From Chaunax sp. Z400 (lineage: Eukaryota; Chordata; Actinopteri; Lophiiformes; Chaunacidae), in contig CM075188.1 of assembly GCA_037577475.1 (NCBI GenBank), positions 16,078,501 through 16,142,500 on the forward strand: a DNA stretch of 64,000 nucleotides, written 5' to 3'. A model generated the notes under the pieces. The model made no database searches. It was not told the DNA's origin and saw only the letters and a list, made by a program, of their open reading frames with translations. Shown in pieces: positions 1-12,182 of the stretch (the stretch's first letter is position 1; every line of letters begins with the position of its first letter). A program made the position numbers and the translations under genes.

Positions 1-388
1 GATTGCGGGGAAAAGAATAACTGGTAAGGAGTAGAACCTCAACACACTGAGGGGAGGGCTTGTTGGGAAACCCTTTTCAAACGCAAAGCATACTCAAAAT
101 GTTTGTTAAATAACTGTTTGTATAACGTTAGTATATTACTTGGAATAATAGCCCTTGAACGAGTCTGAAGGTCAAGGCAAAGGGTTAAAGATAATTGAAC
201 ACAATGCTTTGTTCCGAAGCTGATGATAGAAGTACTTCAAAGTGTGAGTCATCTCTGCTTCCTTCTTATCTTTGTTCAGAGTTGCGAATGCTCATACTAT
301 GCAAAACATTGTATCATTTTGTCAAGGTCTGTGTTTTAAACAGTTGATTCAGCTACACTTGTGTTATGATTATGGTCCAGTCTCTCAC

Positions 389-483
389 CTCTAAACTGGT
401 GATGGCCCAGTCACTGATGGCTTTACTCTGACTTCCGCTGGTGACCATCTGGAAGCCATTGGCTGTGGCCGTATGCAGTAACA
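389..483 (-). CDS. ncln: ncln coding exon 4
   Basis: The exon is 95 bp. The acceptor is TTTTCTGTAG and the donor TTAGAG|GTGAGA. It encodes LLHTATANGFQMVTSGSQSK and then AISDWAITSLE, matching the mammalian nicalin segment that ends just before the next exon. Intron 3 (484-627) is only 144 bp, typical of fish. Positions 1-388 are the start of the following intron; no further exon is seen there. Confidence 0.93.
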
Positions 484-2902
484 CTACAGAAAAACAAAAG
501 GAAAAAAAAATTAGAACTGACCATCTTGGACATTTTCATGTCATGCAGAATGCCCTTCCCACATGCTCTATACCCTAGAAAGGTGGACAACAGCTGCATG
601 TCCAGTCTAGAGTTGATAATTCTCTACCTTCAGCTGCTGATAAGGAGCCCTGTGAAGAGGAGGAGGTCAGGGTTTGGGTGTAGATGGACAGCAGTTCATC
701 ATCCTCCATAGCAAAGTAGACAGGGACGATGGTCTCTGTAGCCAACATCTCTGGCTCCAGCTCCATGAAGTGCTGCACAAGATAAACAAAGGGGAATAGA
801 AACAGTTTAACAAGCTAACACAAAGCTCCATTAGTTAGCATCAGAAATTGATGGATTCAAACTGAAAGGGGAAATATGATTACAGTGTTTCCTTCAACCC
901 TATAAATGTGGCATTGTTCATGTGAATCTGTGATACAAATGAACAGAACTTTACAAGAATCCTGAAAAAAGAAAACTCTCTGTACAATAATTCACCAAAA
1001 ATGGATATTAGCTATGTAACCAAGTGCATAAACATTCATATGCGTACTATTTCTTTTCCAGAAAGAATAATGATCCTATGCATAAAGAAGGGAAGCCTAA
1101 TAAATCATAACTGTGTGTGCTTTACTGAGATAATATCCACACTCTGTGCAAGGGTTAGGAAGACATTCATCCCTGCAAATTCATGACTTTGTCACAGTTC
1201 TTCCTCCCTTTGTTATACAGTGCCACTAAGCTTCAGAAATGTGGATCAGAGCCATCAGGACATGGCATATCCCCCGAACTGAGAGTATTTGCATGAATTC
1301 AAGTTTAGAAGTCAGAAAGAAAGAAATATCAAATGCATTTCTTAAGAATTGGTAAATTGCTGCGATGGAAATGCAAAAATAAAAATGTTAAAAATCCTAA
1401 AATAGCGAAAGGCACCACTCCAGCATGTGACTGATGTGTTAGCTGAGTTTCAGGAAAAAATATTGAACAGTTTTTGACTTATGGCCCAGGCAAAAAATAT
1501 TAACAGTCAAACAGGTGAACAGAAAGACGGACAGAGCGATAGCTATATTCCCCAACATTATACAGTAGTAAACTATGGAATTAAACTTGCATCTAAAAAC
1601 AGATAAACTCTTAGTCGAGTGTTTCTTGATTGTGATGTTGGGCACTGCTTAGTAATATCAGCTTGGCACTTCTGCAATGTATAAAGAATGACAACAAAAA
1701 TGTGTATGGCCACAGTTTTTCTTCTCCGTGTACTTTATTTGTCAAAGTTAAGTTTGTGATTACCTGTACTATGTCCTGGGGCACAGCAGACATATTCTTG
1801 GGCAGGATGATGACCACAGCCCCAGCCGACTGCCGCAGGGCTTTCTGGTACTCTTCATAGGAGAAGTCTGCCAGCCGCATGATAACACAGCGACGACTAA
1901 GTACCTCTGCCTCCACAGTACGGGCCTCTGTGTTTAGGATGGCATTCCTGGTACCTGAGGGGACAAATATGAAAAAATCTATCCTGTATTTATGTTGGCA
2001 GAAAGGGGCAAGAATTACATGTCATTCAAATGCAACTGTTTTGACAAAATGACACTTAGGCTAAAATAAGAGGAAATCACACTAAACACAAACCATACCA
2101 TAAGGAATGTGTTAATCTCTTTTTGTGCCATCTGAAAATACAACCAGGAATGTCCCTTGTTTCACTATGAGCATTGTGAAGAAAGGAAGCTCTTACTTAC
2201 ATCCATCACTTTCACCTGTCACAATGTTTCCTCATTTGGACTAAGGAGCTCAATCCCGGCCTGCTTCCATGTATATACACTGTTCAAAATGCCAACAAGC
2301 TAGTCTATTACTTGATTATTTTATAACCCAAACCTGGAACAAGTTCTGCAAGTCTGTCTCTTATGTTCAATAAATATGCATGTGTTTTTACAATGTTGCT
2401 AATCTAATGACGTATTAACACATTTAATACCGGTACACACCTAAGAATGAGGCTCAGATTCAATTTTAAAGAGAGAACACCATGATTTTCTTCGAGGAAG
2501 TGAGCTAGCTTCACACTGCATAGACGGGAAGCTACGCTATATTAGCAGCTAGCTCGACAGTGCTAGCCTGCATTCTGTCATTGAAATGTTACTTAAAATT
2601 ATCAAGCGACACAACAAGGCTAACTGAAATTAGCAGCTGGAGACCGACCTGACTTATGACCGAGTTACCACAGTATTATTGCTCACTTTTATTCCAGTGT
2701 GATACAATACAGAAACAGCACTCTCACCGTAGGGCTGTCCCTGCAGGTCGTACTGCTGCATGCGGTACACCGTGAACTCATGTGCCGCCTCGGCCGGGAG
2801 CGGTGACACCAGGATGAGCACCGCTGGGATAAACACAATGAAAGTGAGGGGAAAAGAAGATTTAAACATGTTATCAAACACTTCACTAGCCTCCTCGAAC
2901 AT
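389..2902 (-). CDS. ncln: Nicalin, 5' part (coding exons 1-4, partial gene)
   Basis: Nicalin is an ER membrane glycoprotein that works with NOMO and TMEM147 in the multipass translocon and has been linked to Nodal antagonism in zebrafish. Its lumenal domain resembles M28 aminopeptidases but is thought to be inactive. Coding exons on the minus strand are 2902-2728, 1954-1764, 772-628 and 483-389, all with GT-AG borders; phases join without a stop and give residues 1-202 of about 565. Recognisable stretches are HEFTVYRMQQYDLQGQPYG (residues 41-59), DFSYEEYQKALRQSAGAVV in exon 2, and EPEMLATETIVPVYFAMEDD in exon 3, all nearly as in mammals. Residues 17-40 form a hydrophobic signal or anchor. The ATG at 2902 is the first in frame; the codon seven upstream (2923) is GTG, and MFEEASEV aligns with the mammalian MLEEAGEV start. 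The gene continues past the left edge. s1pr4 lies upstream on the same strand, as in mammals. Confidence 0.96.
628..772 (-). CDS. ncln: ncln coding exon 3
   Basis: The exon is 145 bp. The acceptor is TTGTGCAG and the exon opens with HFMELEPEMLATETIVPVYF. It ends inside a valine codon at GAAG|GTAGAG. An ATG-like reading beginning inside the intron at 778 is an artefact of read-through and not a start. Confidence 0.94.
1764..1954 (-). CDS. ncln: ncln coding exon 2
   Basis: The exon is 191 bp. It enters after CCTCAG and begins TRNAILNTEARTVEAEVLSR, then covers SYEEYQKALRQSAGAVVIIL. It leaves at a codon boundary with GTACAG|GTAATC. Protein similarity to mammalian nicalin is continuous with exons 1 and 3. 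Confidence 0.95.
2728..2902 (-). CDS. ncln: ncln coding exon 1
   Basis: This exon holds 58 codons plus one base (phase 1 exit). It encodes the acidic N-terminus, the hydrophobic signal/anchor segment and the conserved start of the lumenal domain. The donor reads TACG|GTGAG, and the glycine codon is completed by exon 2. The start context (CCACAATG) is favourable. Confidence 0.95.
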
Positions 2903-3647
2903 TGTGGCGATTGTATTCAGCACACAGCGACGGACAAAACGGTATTTTCAGCTGTCAACGCTTTGAGCAACTAACAGCCGGAGACCTCAGTTTACCAATC
3001 CACACAACTCTGATTAATAATTGTGATCAGGCAAATATATGGACGACCGGTAACTCTGGCAATTGGACGAGAACAAATACATAATTATTGGTAGCTGATG
3101 AGCATGGAGGAATAGAATGTTAAATATTAAAAATAATGTGTTATTAGAATATACATATTTTACATATTTCAAACTGAGTTGAAACGCGGTTATTCAGGGA
3201 TCTTCTAGGGCAGCTATATTTGAAGGGGCGTGTTTTGATTAATGACACTAGGTGGTGCTGTACACTATAGAAACTAATCATGATAGAGGTCCTGTCATGA
3301 ACTGGATTATTATTAATATTTAAAACAAAGTGTCGGACCTCAGTTAAAACTGTTTCAAAAAATGCTATGATAAATTATATTTTTGTTAGCTTTATTGCGT
3401 CAGAGGTGCGCCCATTAATCCACACAATGAAGCACTTCTTGAAGCACATGTTTGCAGCTTTTTGTCTGGTTTGGTTAGAGAAATTACTGCAGGTCTACAC
3501 TTTTATGTATGTTGGTTTCTAAATACAAGTCTTTATCAAAAGAATGTCTTAGTCTCATAAATTTTAATAACTATTGTTAAAAGTCTGGAGAGAAGCCCCC
3601 TAATGCAACATTGATGGTGATAGTCTCTTATTTAGTCATTAACTCCA
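2903..3647. other. ncln 5' flank, probable promoter side
   Basis: This is the stretch immediately upstream of the nicalin ATG. The first 60 bases or so must include the 5' UTR. I see no TATA box at a convincing distance. CpG dinucleotides are somewhat more frequent around 2760-2950 than in the flanks. The rest is AT-rich and holds nothing I can name. Confidence 0.4.
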
Positions 3648-4295
3648 CCAAGGAGGTGTTTATGCTGGCATTCTTGTCTGTCTGTCTCTCTGTTAGCTGG
3701 ATTACTCAAAATGTTAAAACAGATTTTCATTATGTTTTTTTTGGATAGGTAGGGTATGTCCCAAAGAACAATACATTACATTTGGTGGTGATTTAGATCA
3801 TCATCTGGATTCAGAATTTCCTTTAAAGAAATCGTTACAATTGCAAGGGGATTGCAAGGATTGGAGTCATTACAAGATTTTATGTCTCAAAGTCTGATCT
3901 GGATCCAAGTAATATTCTAGATCTGATGATCCACAATTTTCATTTTTATACTGTAGGACTCACAGAAATTCCACTACTGTGAGATATAATGCTACAGACT
4001 TGCAAGTGAAATCAAACTGTGCTGATTCAGTTAGGTGTCAAATTTTACATACATTCAAAAGTTATCTAGCTAGATCCTGAAGAAAAACAGTAATAGTGAA
4101 ATATAATTTTTCTGGAATAACTATCAAACCAATAATAATACCAATGTGATTCAAAATTCTAGTGATAGGTTTTCATGGTCAAGGAGTCATATTATGAGGG
4201 GCAAATTATCATGGGACTATTGCTTTTAGGAGGAATCACATAATGGGGAAAGGGAGCTGGGTGTTTGTGCTCTCTGAGTGCTGTCTAGTTTTATG
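3648..4295 (+). repeat. Dispersed repeat, family A, copy 1
   Basis: It begins with a CTCCACCAAGGAGG-like start followed by a run of GTCTGTCTG, then AGCTGGATTACTCAAAA and CAGATTTTCAT. It ends with TGTGCTCTCTGAGTGCTGTCTAGTT. The same start or end motifs recur at 7905-8535, 50028-50215, 57601-57905 and 63855-63900. The family is common in fish genomes as I remember them; I do not know its formal class. Confidence 0.6.
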
Positions 4296-4958
4296 TTATT
4301 AATTGATCAATATATGGCATTTTTCAATTCCTATCACCAACATGAAAGAAAAAGATTCTACTCTCCTTCTCTGTGTCTTACTGTTGTTCACTGCAGGATC
4401 TTACATTATATGAGAGGCAAACATTTTGGAAAGTAAACTGGTCATTACCCTGGGGGACACCTAATTTCCATCAAATGTTTACATTTCTATTGTTACACAT
4501 AGTGGCAGGGTGTTAAAACCCTCACATTCCCCCCAAAAAGAGAATGGGACATTCTCTAGTTTGTCATTTTTTTCACTGGATATCTCTGTCTGTTGAACTA
4601 GCAAGAATTTTGACATAAGACACAGAAGAATACAATTATCTTCTACAGGGATCATGTGAAAAAAACATTCCTCTCAAACAAGAGAAAAGATGCTTTGTAC
4701 CAGATTGGGTACAAATTATTTTCCATTTCTGTCTTTGTGTTGATTGTTTGGCACTCTTGTGGAACATGTAAATTAGTATTTTATGATTCATTTCACTCAG
4801 GATCATATAGGTAAGTTCATCCAATTTTTTTTCCATTCCATTTTCTCCTTTTTTGTTTTTCCACAAATAAACAAGAGTGCAACACTGAAACAGGCATGGA
4901 GGGAGAGACGTAAAGAAAAAGAAAAGATGGCAGAGATGAGGCGAGAGTAAGTGAGTGT

Positions 4959-4982
4959 GAGAGAGAGAGAGAGAGAGAGAGA
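4959..4982. repeat. (GA)n microsatellite
   Basis: Twelve uninterrupted GA units, preceded by imperfect GAGA/GTGA sequence. Confidence 0.95.
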
Positions 4983-5874
4983 ATAATGATATAATTTCAA
5001 ACCTTGTGATTTTGACATACGCTACGGCAAATAATGGTGTGTTTATTAGCAAGTGAAAAGATTTGAAAATGGAAATTTTTTTCCTGGCTTTGGTGCAAGA
5101 GAGTCATGGGATCACCAAAATCAACTTGTTTCTGTGAAACCTTTTAACAAAAGTTTCATATAATAAAAAACAATAATAAATTTAAAAGCCTGAGTCCAGT
5201 TGGAAGCTGGAAATAATAACCTCCTCCCTCTTCTTCCCTCCTCGTCTCTCGTTCCCAGGGCTGCTCTGCTAAGTGGCAGATTAATGCTGATATGATGTCC
5301 TGCCATCCCACTTAATGGACCTTGGCGTCATTATTTCCTGCTGTATGAGTAATCCATGCTCCGGCTGGTGAGACGACAAGCAAACCACCAAACCAATGTG
5401 GACATTGAAACTAATTGTGATGATTTCATGTTACTGGGAAATTATCATTTGGAGATCTGCTGACAAAGAAAATATACTGCTATACATAATTACAAACATA
5501 GACATGAACAATTGCCTCAAGAAGAAAATAATGCTCTTGTATGGAGAATGTTTAAGTGGCACAGCAGCACTCATGTAACATGAATCTAATTCTTCATAGT
5601 ATCTTGTTATCAGAGGATCATCCGAAACAGTGGCTCAGAAAAAATCGACTAAAGAAAAACTTTTTTTTCCAAACATGACTGTTTGCCTGTTATAGCAAAG
5701 AATCATACATATTCTCTCGCAGACACACACACTCACACACACAATGCATGAGCTGTTCAGTGTCCTTATTTCTCTCCAGTGCTTCTAGGAATGTCCTGAA
5801 TGAGACCAGCCTTTGCACCCGACCTCCGGCCACAGAAAAACACCATCTCTGTGCGACCACACAAAAGGTGCAGT

Positions 5875-5876
<2 letters not shown>

Positions 5877-5915
<39 letters not shown>
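5877..5915. repeat. (GT)n microsatellite
   Basis: About nineteen uninterrupted GT units. It explains the valine/cysteine-repeat reading frames over this site. Confidence 0.95.
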
Positions 5916-5921
<6 letters not shown>

Positions 5922-7904
5922 TCCCATGGATTAATGGGTGATTAGCTACCTAACAGTAAGTAAGCAATTTCTGTATAGCATGCTTATGTGAGTAGTTCAT
6001 TGCCCCTTCCCATTCTCAGAGGATGCTGCCATTTTCTCACCACACTGTAAGGTTGCTCAAACACTTACCACACTGAAGTGTTTAAACTGCTCTATGACGA
6101 GGTCAGAATCACAGTTCACAGAAAACCAAAGATATACCAAGAGTTAGGTCAGGAGGAGGCTGAGAGACTGCGTTCAGTAAAAGTTTGAATTATCAACTAA
6201 ATATAATTCAATGAAAGAAAAAAGAAAGAAAGAAAATACTTATTTGAGATATGTTAAATTACACTGAAACTTGAAGGTTCGGTCTGAGTTTGAACGGTGT
6301 GTGTTCTCCACATGACCTGGTACTGATGGATCTGGTACGTGTACTGGGATGATGGCTGCTTCTCAATATATAAAATATGACCATTCTTTTCCCTTCCTCC
6401 TCTGATGATTTACAGTTATTTGTTGCCAGAGGCCTGCTGGAGGCAATATTGCCCTGGCAATTGATTTACCAATCATTTTCATTAAGGCCAGTGGAAATTA
6501 GACGAAAGAAAAGTGAGATCTTAGTGTATGACAGCTGAGCTGCAGCCATTGAGACAGTGAGCCCATTTGGTTGTGCAGGGCAACAGTCAGATAATGGATG
6601 ACGAGGCCTCTTGGAGCCAGCCATTCCATTAGGTTTTGTTAATGCGGTCAGAGGAGGTTGGCGTGGCTCATCCGCCTTCATATCCACTTTCAGAGACACT
6701 CACTCATGCTGGCCAGTGGATTCGGCCTATGTCTCTCTCTCTCTCTTACTCCCTCCACTGTCCTGCTTTCTGCACTTGACTTCCTCTTACAATATATCCA
6801 TGTGTTTCACCTTTTCTCTTTTTCTCTTTTTGGGCTCCTCTATCTTTGCTCTTCTCCCTTTTCTAAATGATTCTTGACAAGAGTTGAGTGGATCAACTTT
6901 GTGCTGTTGCTTTGGATTAGCTTGTGGTTTTCATATAGTATCCTCACAGTCATTTCACAAGAGTTAAGGGTAGATACTGTCTTCGAATTGCTACGCTAAC
7001 AGATTTGTGGTGGGTTCACACTTTCGTAACACAGAGTTCTTGGAAGCTTAGGTTATAAAATTTGTATGCTTCTCTAATGCTTTCCAAGCACATCGGTGCA
7101 GCACGTGTCAAAGTGGGAAGTCCAGGCTTGTGAAAGAGAGGCATGTGTCATGACTGATTGTCAGTAAACTGTGAACTGTACATTAGTGGGGGGAACAGAG
7201 AGAAATTCATGAATGAAGACATGGGTGTGTGTGTGTGTGCTAGTGTGTTTGTGGTAATCACTTTCTGCATAATGCTGGAAATGTAAGCATAGTGATGGGA
7301 GAGGATCTTGTCTAATGATTTCCTGTCTTTCTTTCATTCTGTTGGCCCATCAGGACTGATTTACCAACCTTGTAAAGTGACCCTGCTTTCAGTGGCCTTA
7401 AAGTCACAGATTCATTGCATGTCAATTGGTACTTTGATTAAATGCTATTTAGTTGGCACACTTACTGCATGTACAGTATGAACTGAAGGGGGTCCTGAAA
7501 TGTTTTTGTTTTTTTGCTGTATTGTGGTGGGGGATTTGATCAAAATGAATTGACAAATAAGTTCAATATTTGGTCTCTTTAAGCACTGCTTTTGGTCTCT
7601 ACTAAATCCAGAACATGTGGGTGGTAAATGCTCCACCATGTTCACCAGCTATTTGCTAATTTTTTCTGTCTGCTGTTTGGTGCTGGATGGCTAGCACACA
7701 GTGGGTTTTTGGAGATTTCCATTGAAAACAGATGCATACTGCAGCTGGAAACAATTCCAATGAGAACAGTGAGAGTGAAACAAAACAGTTAAGTTGGAAT
7801 CAAAAGCATCGGCCTAACGATGGCAGAATGCTCTGTAGAGCTGAAGGGAACTGCACAGTTGGGTAAGAACTCCTTGTAGCAACCCCATTTACTTTACATA
7901 CAGT

Positions 7905-8535
7905 TATTACCTCCGCCAGCAGGAGTTGGAGGTGGTTATGTGGCTGCCCACAGTTGTTTGTTCTTGCTGCAGACATCTCAAATAGTTGTCAATGGAGTTT
8001 GATGAATTTTTTTCTGGGGTGGTGGATCCAGGGCCAAGGATGAGTTGATTAAATTTTGAGGCGGATCCGAGTATGGTTGTGGATTCTGGATTGCTTTTTC
8101 ACTGTCTTCAACACTGTGAGATGGGACCTCTTTAAAGACTTTGCCAATATCATGAAAAACAATAATGGCCAATCAAAACAAAAATACAGTACAAAGGCAG
8201 GGACAATTCATGATGTTTTATGACTATGTGCAATTGGAGACAGATCTGGATCATCATCCAAATCTGTTAGATTAAAATATATATTTGGAGGGGGACAATA
8301 TGCATTGGTACGGAAGAGGATTAGGCCCATGCAAATTTTTTTTCAGACTTCTGCCTTTAAAGTCAGAATTCTGAGAATAAAGTCAGAATTCTGAGAATAA
8401 AGTCTAAATCTTTTTTTGTTTCTTTTTAAAGGCAGGGGAAAAAAAGTCAGAATTCTGACTTTATTCTCGGAGTTCCTATTGGTTTTAGTGACAATGATGT
8501 TGGCGGAGGTATGCCCTCTCTGACTGCTTTCTAGT
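7905..8535 (+). repeat. Dispersed repeat, family A, copy 2
   Basis: It starts TTACCTCCGCCAGCAGGAG and ends TTGGCGGAGGTATGCCCTCT followed by GACTGCTTTCTAGTTTG, so the two ends carry inverted CCTCCGCC/GGCGGAGG motifs. Internal GCGGATCC and ATCCAGGGCCAAGGA resemble other copies. A separate tandem and inverted motif block (8361-8470) sits inside it. Confidence 0.6.
8361..8470. repeat. Tandem and inverted AAAGTCAGAATTCTGAG block
   Basis: The unit AAAGTCAGAATTCTGAGAAT occurs twice in tandem (about 8359-8402), then a spacer, then an inverted copy. The latter includes the perfect palindrome AAAGTCAGAATTCTGACTTT. The flanks CTGCCTTTAAA and TTTAAAGGCAG are also inverted. This motif is a common simple element in fish DNA. 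Confidence 0.8.
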
Positions 8536-8968
8536 TTGATTTGTTGTTTATGAAAATATCGACTGGTGCAGTTTTAAGTTTCCATCAGTCAGCTCTTACA
8601 TAAAACATCCGAAAGAACCAAATAATTAGGTAGTTTTGTGGCTGATAATGGTTTGCAACTATTTTTGTTAGTTACAATTTATTCTGTAAGTTTCTTCCAT
8701 CCCTTTAAAAATCATGTTTACACCGTGAGTCGACACAGCCTCTGACCTTTTCCTTATTGTTCTGTTTCTCTCTCCCCCAGCTGAGAGAGAGGCTTTCTGC
8801 CAGCATTATAAACACAAAAACAAATTGCAGCAGGTTAGAAGTATGCAGTGTGGGCCGGAGATGTTAATGTAATGAACTTGGCTTCATGGAAAGATGAGGC
8901 AATTAAACTCCCACAGTGCCTCCCTCTGGCCCAGACAGACTGACTAAAGGAGTGTGTAGAGACCCTGT

Positions 8969-9000
<32 letters not shown>

Positions 9001-12000
9001 AGAGCAGGAAGTTTCAAGAGAGAGAGAGGGAGAGAGAGGGAGAGAGAAATATGAGGTTGACAGAGAGAATAGAGCCATTTTACAGGCCCTCAAGAGAAGG
9101 AAGTGTTCTGGCTGTGATTGAGCTTAAACACCAATTAGTCATGAGGCCGCCTCATGCAAGGGTCAGTTTGGACCTACGGGAGCAGTGTCCAGCCATCGCC
9201 CTCCTGCTGTTTGTTTTGGTTGTTTGCTGGCCTGATTGGCCTGATTGCTTTCTGATTGCCAGCTAGGTGTAAGTTGTTCAGACGGCAAGAAGCAAGAATC
9301 AATCAAGATGGGGATCAGTGTCACGTGTGTTCACGCATTTTAGAGCTGAATGTCTAATCAAATATGATTATAGTAGGCTGTTTCTTCTCCAAGCAAGCAA
9401 CTTAAATGTTATCTGAACAATGTTCTTCCATCTGTTGAGAGATATATACTTTACAATGATGCTTCTGTTGTTATCCTTCAAGCTGTCTCGAGTATTTTAT
9501 GAAACCCACAGCTGACTGTGTCAAAACCATGTGGGACAAGAAATGTTGGCATTTTACACTGCAAACTATCTGCCGAGTAGTTTTCATCCCACTTTCACAT
9601 TTAGGAAAATACATTAATTTTCCTTTCTTGCTTCATTTTAATTGAGTGTAATTATCAGTATGAATCTGAAGCCAGCAGGTAGTTAGTTATCTTGGCTTAG
9701 AATAAAAACTAGATACAGGGGGAAACAGCCTCGCTCTGTCCAGAGGTAACTAAATCATCTAACCGGCAGCAGCTCCAATTTATAGTGGGTTATGTGGACT
9801 ATTTCTTGGTCATTGTGAGATTACATATTTAAGGGAAAGTCACTGTCCAAAACCAAGAAATCGTCTGGCACATAACTTCCCATGATGCCACAAATTGTTG
9901 TTTCTACACATGTTTTTGTGTGGGTTACACAGATTCGATAAAACATGTTAATTAGTGAGATTTTAAGTTGCCCTTAGGTGGACTTTATCATCATCAAACA
10001 GAGTCAAATTTGCAGTATTTCCATTGCTTGATAGCTACAGCTTCATATTGATCAATACCATCGGTAAATATGACCTTCCCAAAATTGTTGTAACATGTTT
10101 TTAATAGAGCACAATCAGGTGCACAACCACAAGCCTCAGATCCACTCAGCAGAATTCAAATCAAGAGTCAGAATCAATCAAAAATGTCAGATGTGGATCT
10201 GCTCCAATCAGGGAGACCTGATCCCCGGGATTTTGCCACATCTGGTTTGTAATTGGCTGTGCTGCTGCAAGGATGAAGCAAAGGGTTGAGAGGACTGTTG
10301 GAGGCTTTCTTCCATCCAGCCTGCTTGGCGAGCTTTATGAGAGAAGTCCAATGTCTGCCAGCAAACCATCACAGAATGGAGCCACACAGCCTGAGTCACT
10401 CTATATCATTTTCTCTTTCCCTTGTGGATTCATTGTTTGTTATGAATATAAATATCGGCTGGCGTTTGCCAGATGCACGCGGGTGTGGGAGCAAGGAGAA
10501 GGGGGACATGATTGAAATCCTACTGAACCTTCAGGAAGTAATCTGGACTGGGGCATGCAGGAGAGAGGGAATGATTTCCGTCTGCTTCTGTTTGTACTCA
10601 CGCTGAGATTTGTGTGAAATGAGCCTTTCTCACCATATGGCTCATACTCGTTCTCTGCCTCTCTCTCTCTGTGAATATCAGTACTGATCCACAGATAATC
10701 GATCTTGCTGCAGATATGATATCAGCATAGGGCGTTAACCTGATCTCACATAAACACAAAACATCTGTGCCACCTCTGACCAAGTCAATGAGGAACAGTA
10801 TTCTCAATGGCAGAGAGGCTCTTTGGTCTGAAGGAGCTCAGAACACGCAGGCTATGAACCTACCAGGAGGGCATTCTCTCTCTCTCAGCCCAGATAACAC
10901 TTGGGCCTTAACCCAAACCCAGAACCATCTGTTTGATGCACCCAAGAGAAAAAGAAAATGTGATGAAAACAGTCAGGAAAGCTAAGAGTGTTAAGTTCAA
11001 ACAACAAGACTAGAGCCGATGCAGAGTGGGCATCAGCAATGACTCATTTTATACATACAACATTATATCACCAACATAATAACATTTCCAAAGTGTTAAT
11101 GCCACCTTGACAGATCTGAAAATGTTTTAAAAAAAAATCAGGAACACATTTTAACATTAATTGAAGAGTTTGGTGAAATCAGAACCTTACTGTAAGGCAT
11201 GAGCAGATCCAGGGGTGCGGAAATGTGATTGGCCCCTGAAGTGCCCCTGTCCTTTCACTCATCTTTTTTTTTTTTTTTTTTGGTGGAGCCTCAAACACAT
11301 CTTGTAACTATAGTGATGCTGCATTTACGTCATGTGAGGGAAGCTTACAATGGGAAGGATTCCCATATTTATGATTTATGGTGCAACTTGGATGTCGAGC
11401 ATCTTATTTAAGATTAAGTTACATTTGGTAATTCAGATGTGTCCTGCAGAAGCGTGTGGTTTGAAAATGCACATCAGTTTCATATTACTATATATAATAT
11501 TTAATGTATAAAGGAAAAGCTTTAAAAAAGTGCAGCCCTCAAACACATCTTTGTATAGTATGATACTTACAGTATATGCCCATTACATCCACAGGGTGTG
11601 AAGAGCTTACCAATCTTTCTGTCTTCTATTTAAAATGGACATAATATGTTGTTTGTCATTTAAAGTGTTTCTTAACATGTATTGTATTGGGGAGTGTACA
11701 AAATACATTGTCAAAAATCCCAAAACCTGTAGAAATGCCTCTGGTTATGTTGTCATTGCTGTGAACATTGTTTCGAATTACTACTATTATCTACTTACTT
11801 CCATAATATATTGATGTCATTGTGCTGCAGAAGTTAGTTGGCACAATAAAGTCTCCGTTCAACATGACTGTGATGGAGAGCTCCTGCCTCGACCAGTTGA
11901 AGCAGTGGGAAAGTTTGTAGAGTGACATTTTTTTTCTTTCAGCTTTAGTGTCCCTAAAGAAGAAAACATTTGAAGACAGTGGATTAAGTTTATTTTTGCA

Positions 12001-12066
12001 GGGCCAGCCACAGCAGCACAACAGCAGCTTTCTCAATCAAGTCTAATTTAATGCTATATTTTCAAC
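8536..12066. other. Intergenic stretch without a recognised gene
   Basis: No coding potential is convincing. It includes the purine tract at 8968-9049 and a run of T at about 11264-11281. Blocks near 8780-8930, 9080-9260 and 10200-10400 are more complex in sequence than their surroundings and could be regulatory or conserved non-coding DNA; this cannot be judged without alignment. Confidence 0.35.
8968..9049. repeat. (GA)n purine-rich tract
   Basis: AGAGAG runs interrupted by GAAAG and GGGAGA make an almost pure purine strand of about 80 bases. It gives rise to spurious RERERE reading frames. Confidence 0.9.
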
Positions 12067-12182
12067 AGTGGCCCTGTGATGAACTGGTGACTTGTCTGGG
12101 GTGTGCCCCGCCTTTCACCCAATGCCAGCACCCCGTGACCCTGCACAGGATAAGTGGTTACAGAAAATGGATGGATGGATAT
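12067..12182 (+). mobile_element. L2-type LINE/SINE 3' tail
   Basis: The sequence reads GTGGCCCTGTGATGAACTGG, then TGACTTGTCTGGGGTGTGCC. Further on come CACCCCGTGACCCTGCACAG and GATAAGTGGTTACAGAAAAT, and it ends in (GGAT)n. This is the typical 3' end shared by fish L2-clade LINEs and their SINE partners. It is 5'-truncated, with no coding part. Confidence 0.8.

Larger units (their letters stand above)
4296..7904. other. Intergenic stretch without a recognised gene
   Basis: No open reading frame here looks like protein. It holds a (GA)12 tract at 4959-4982, a (GT)n tract at 5877-5915 and a short (GT)n at 7223-7238. Moderately complex, less AT-rich blocks near 5220-5390 and 6450-6720 look like possible conserved non-coding elements, but that is only an impression from composition. 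Confidence 0.4.

Noticed and set aside
2903..2923. Seven-codon N-terminal extension of nicalin
   Set aside because: It would start at GTG, and the mammalian protein begins at the equivalent of the ATG at 2902.
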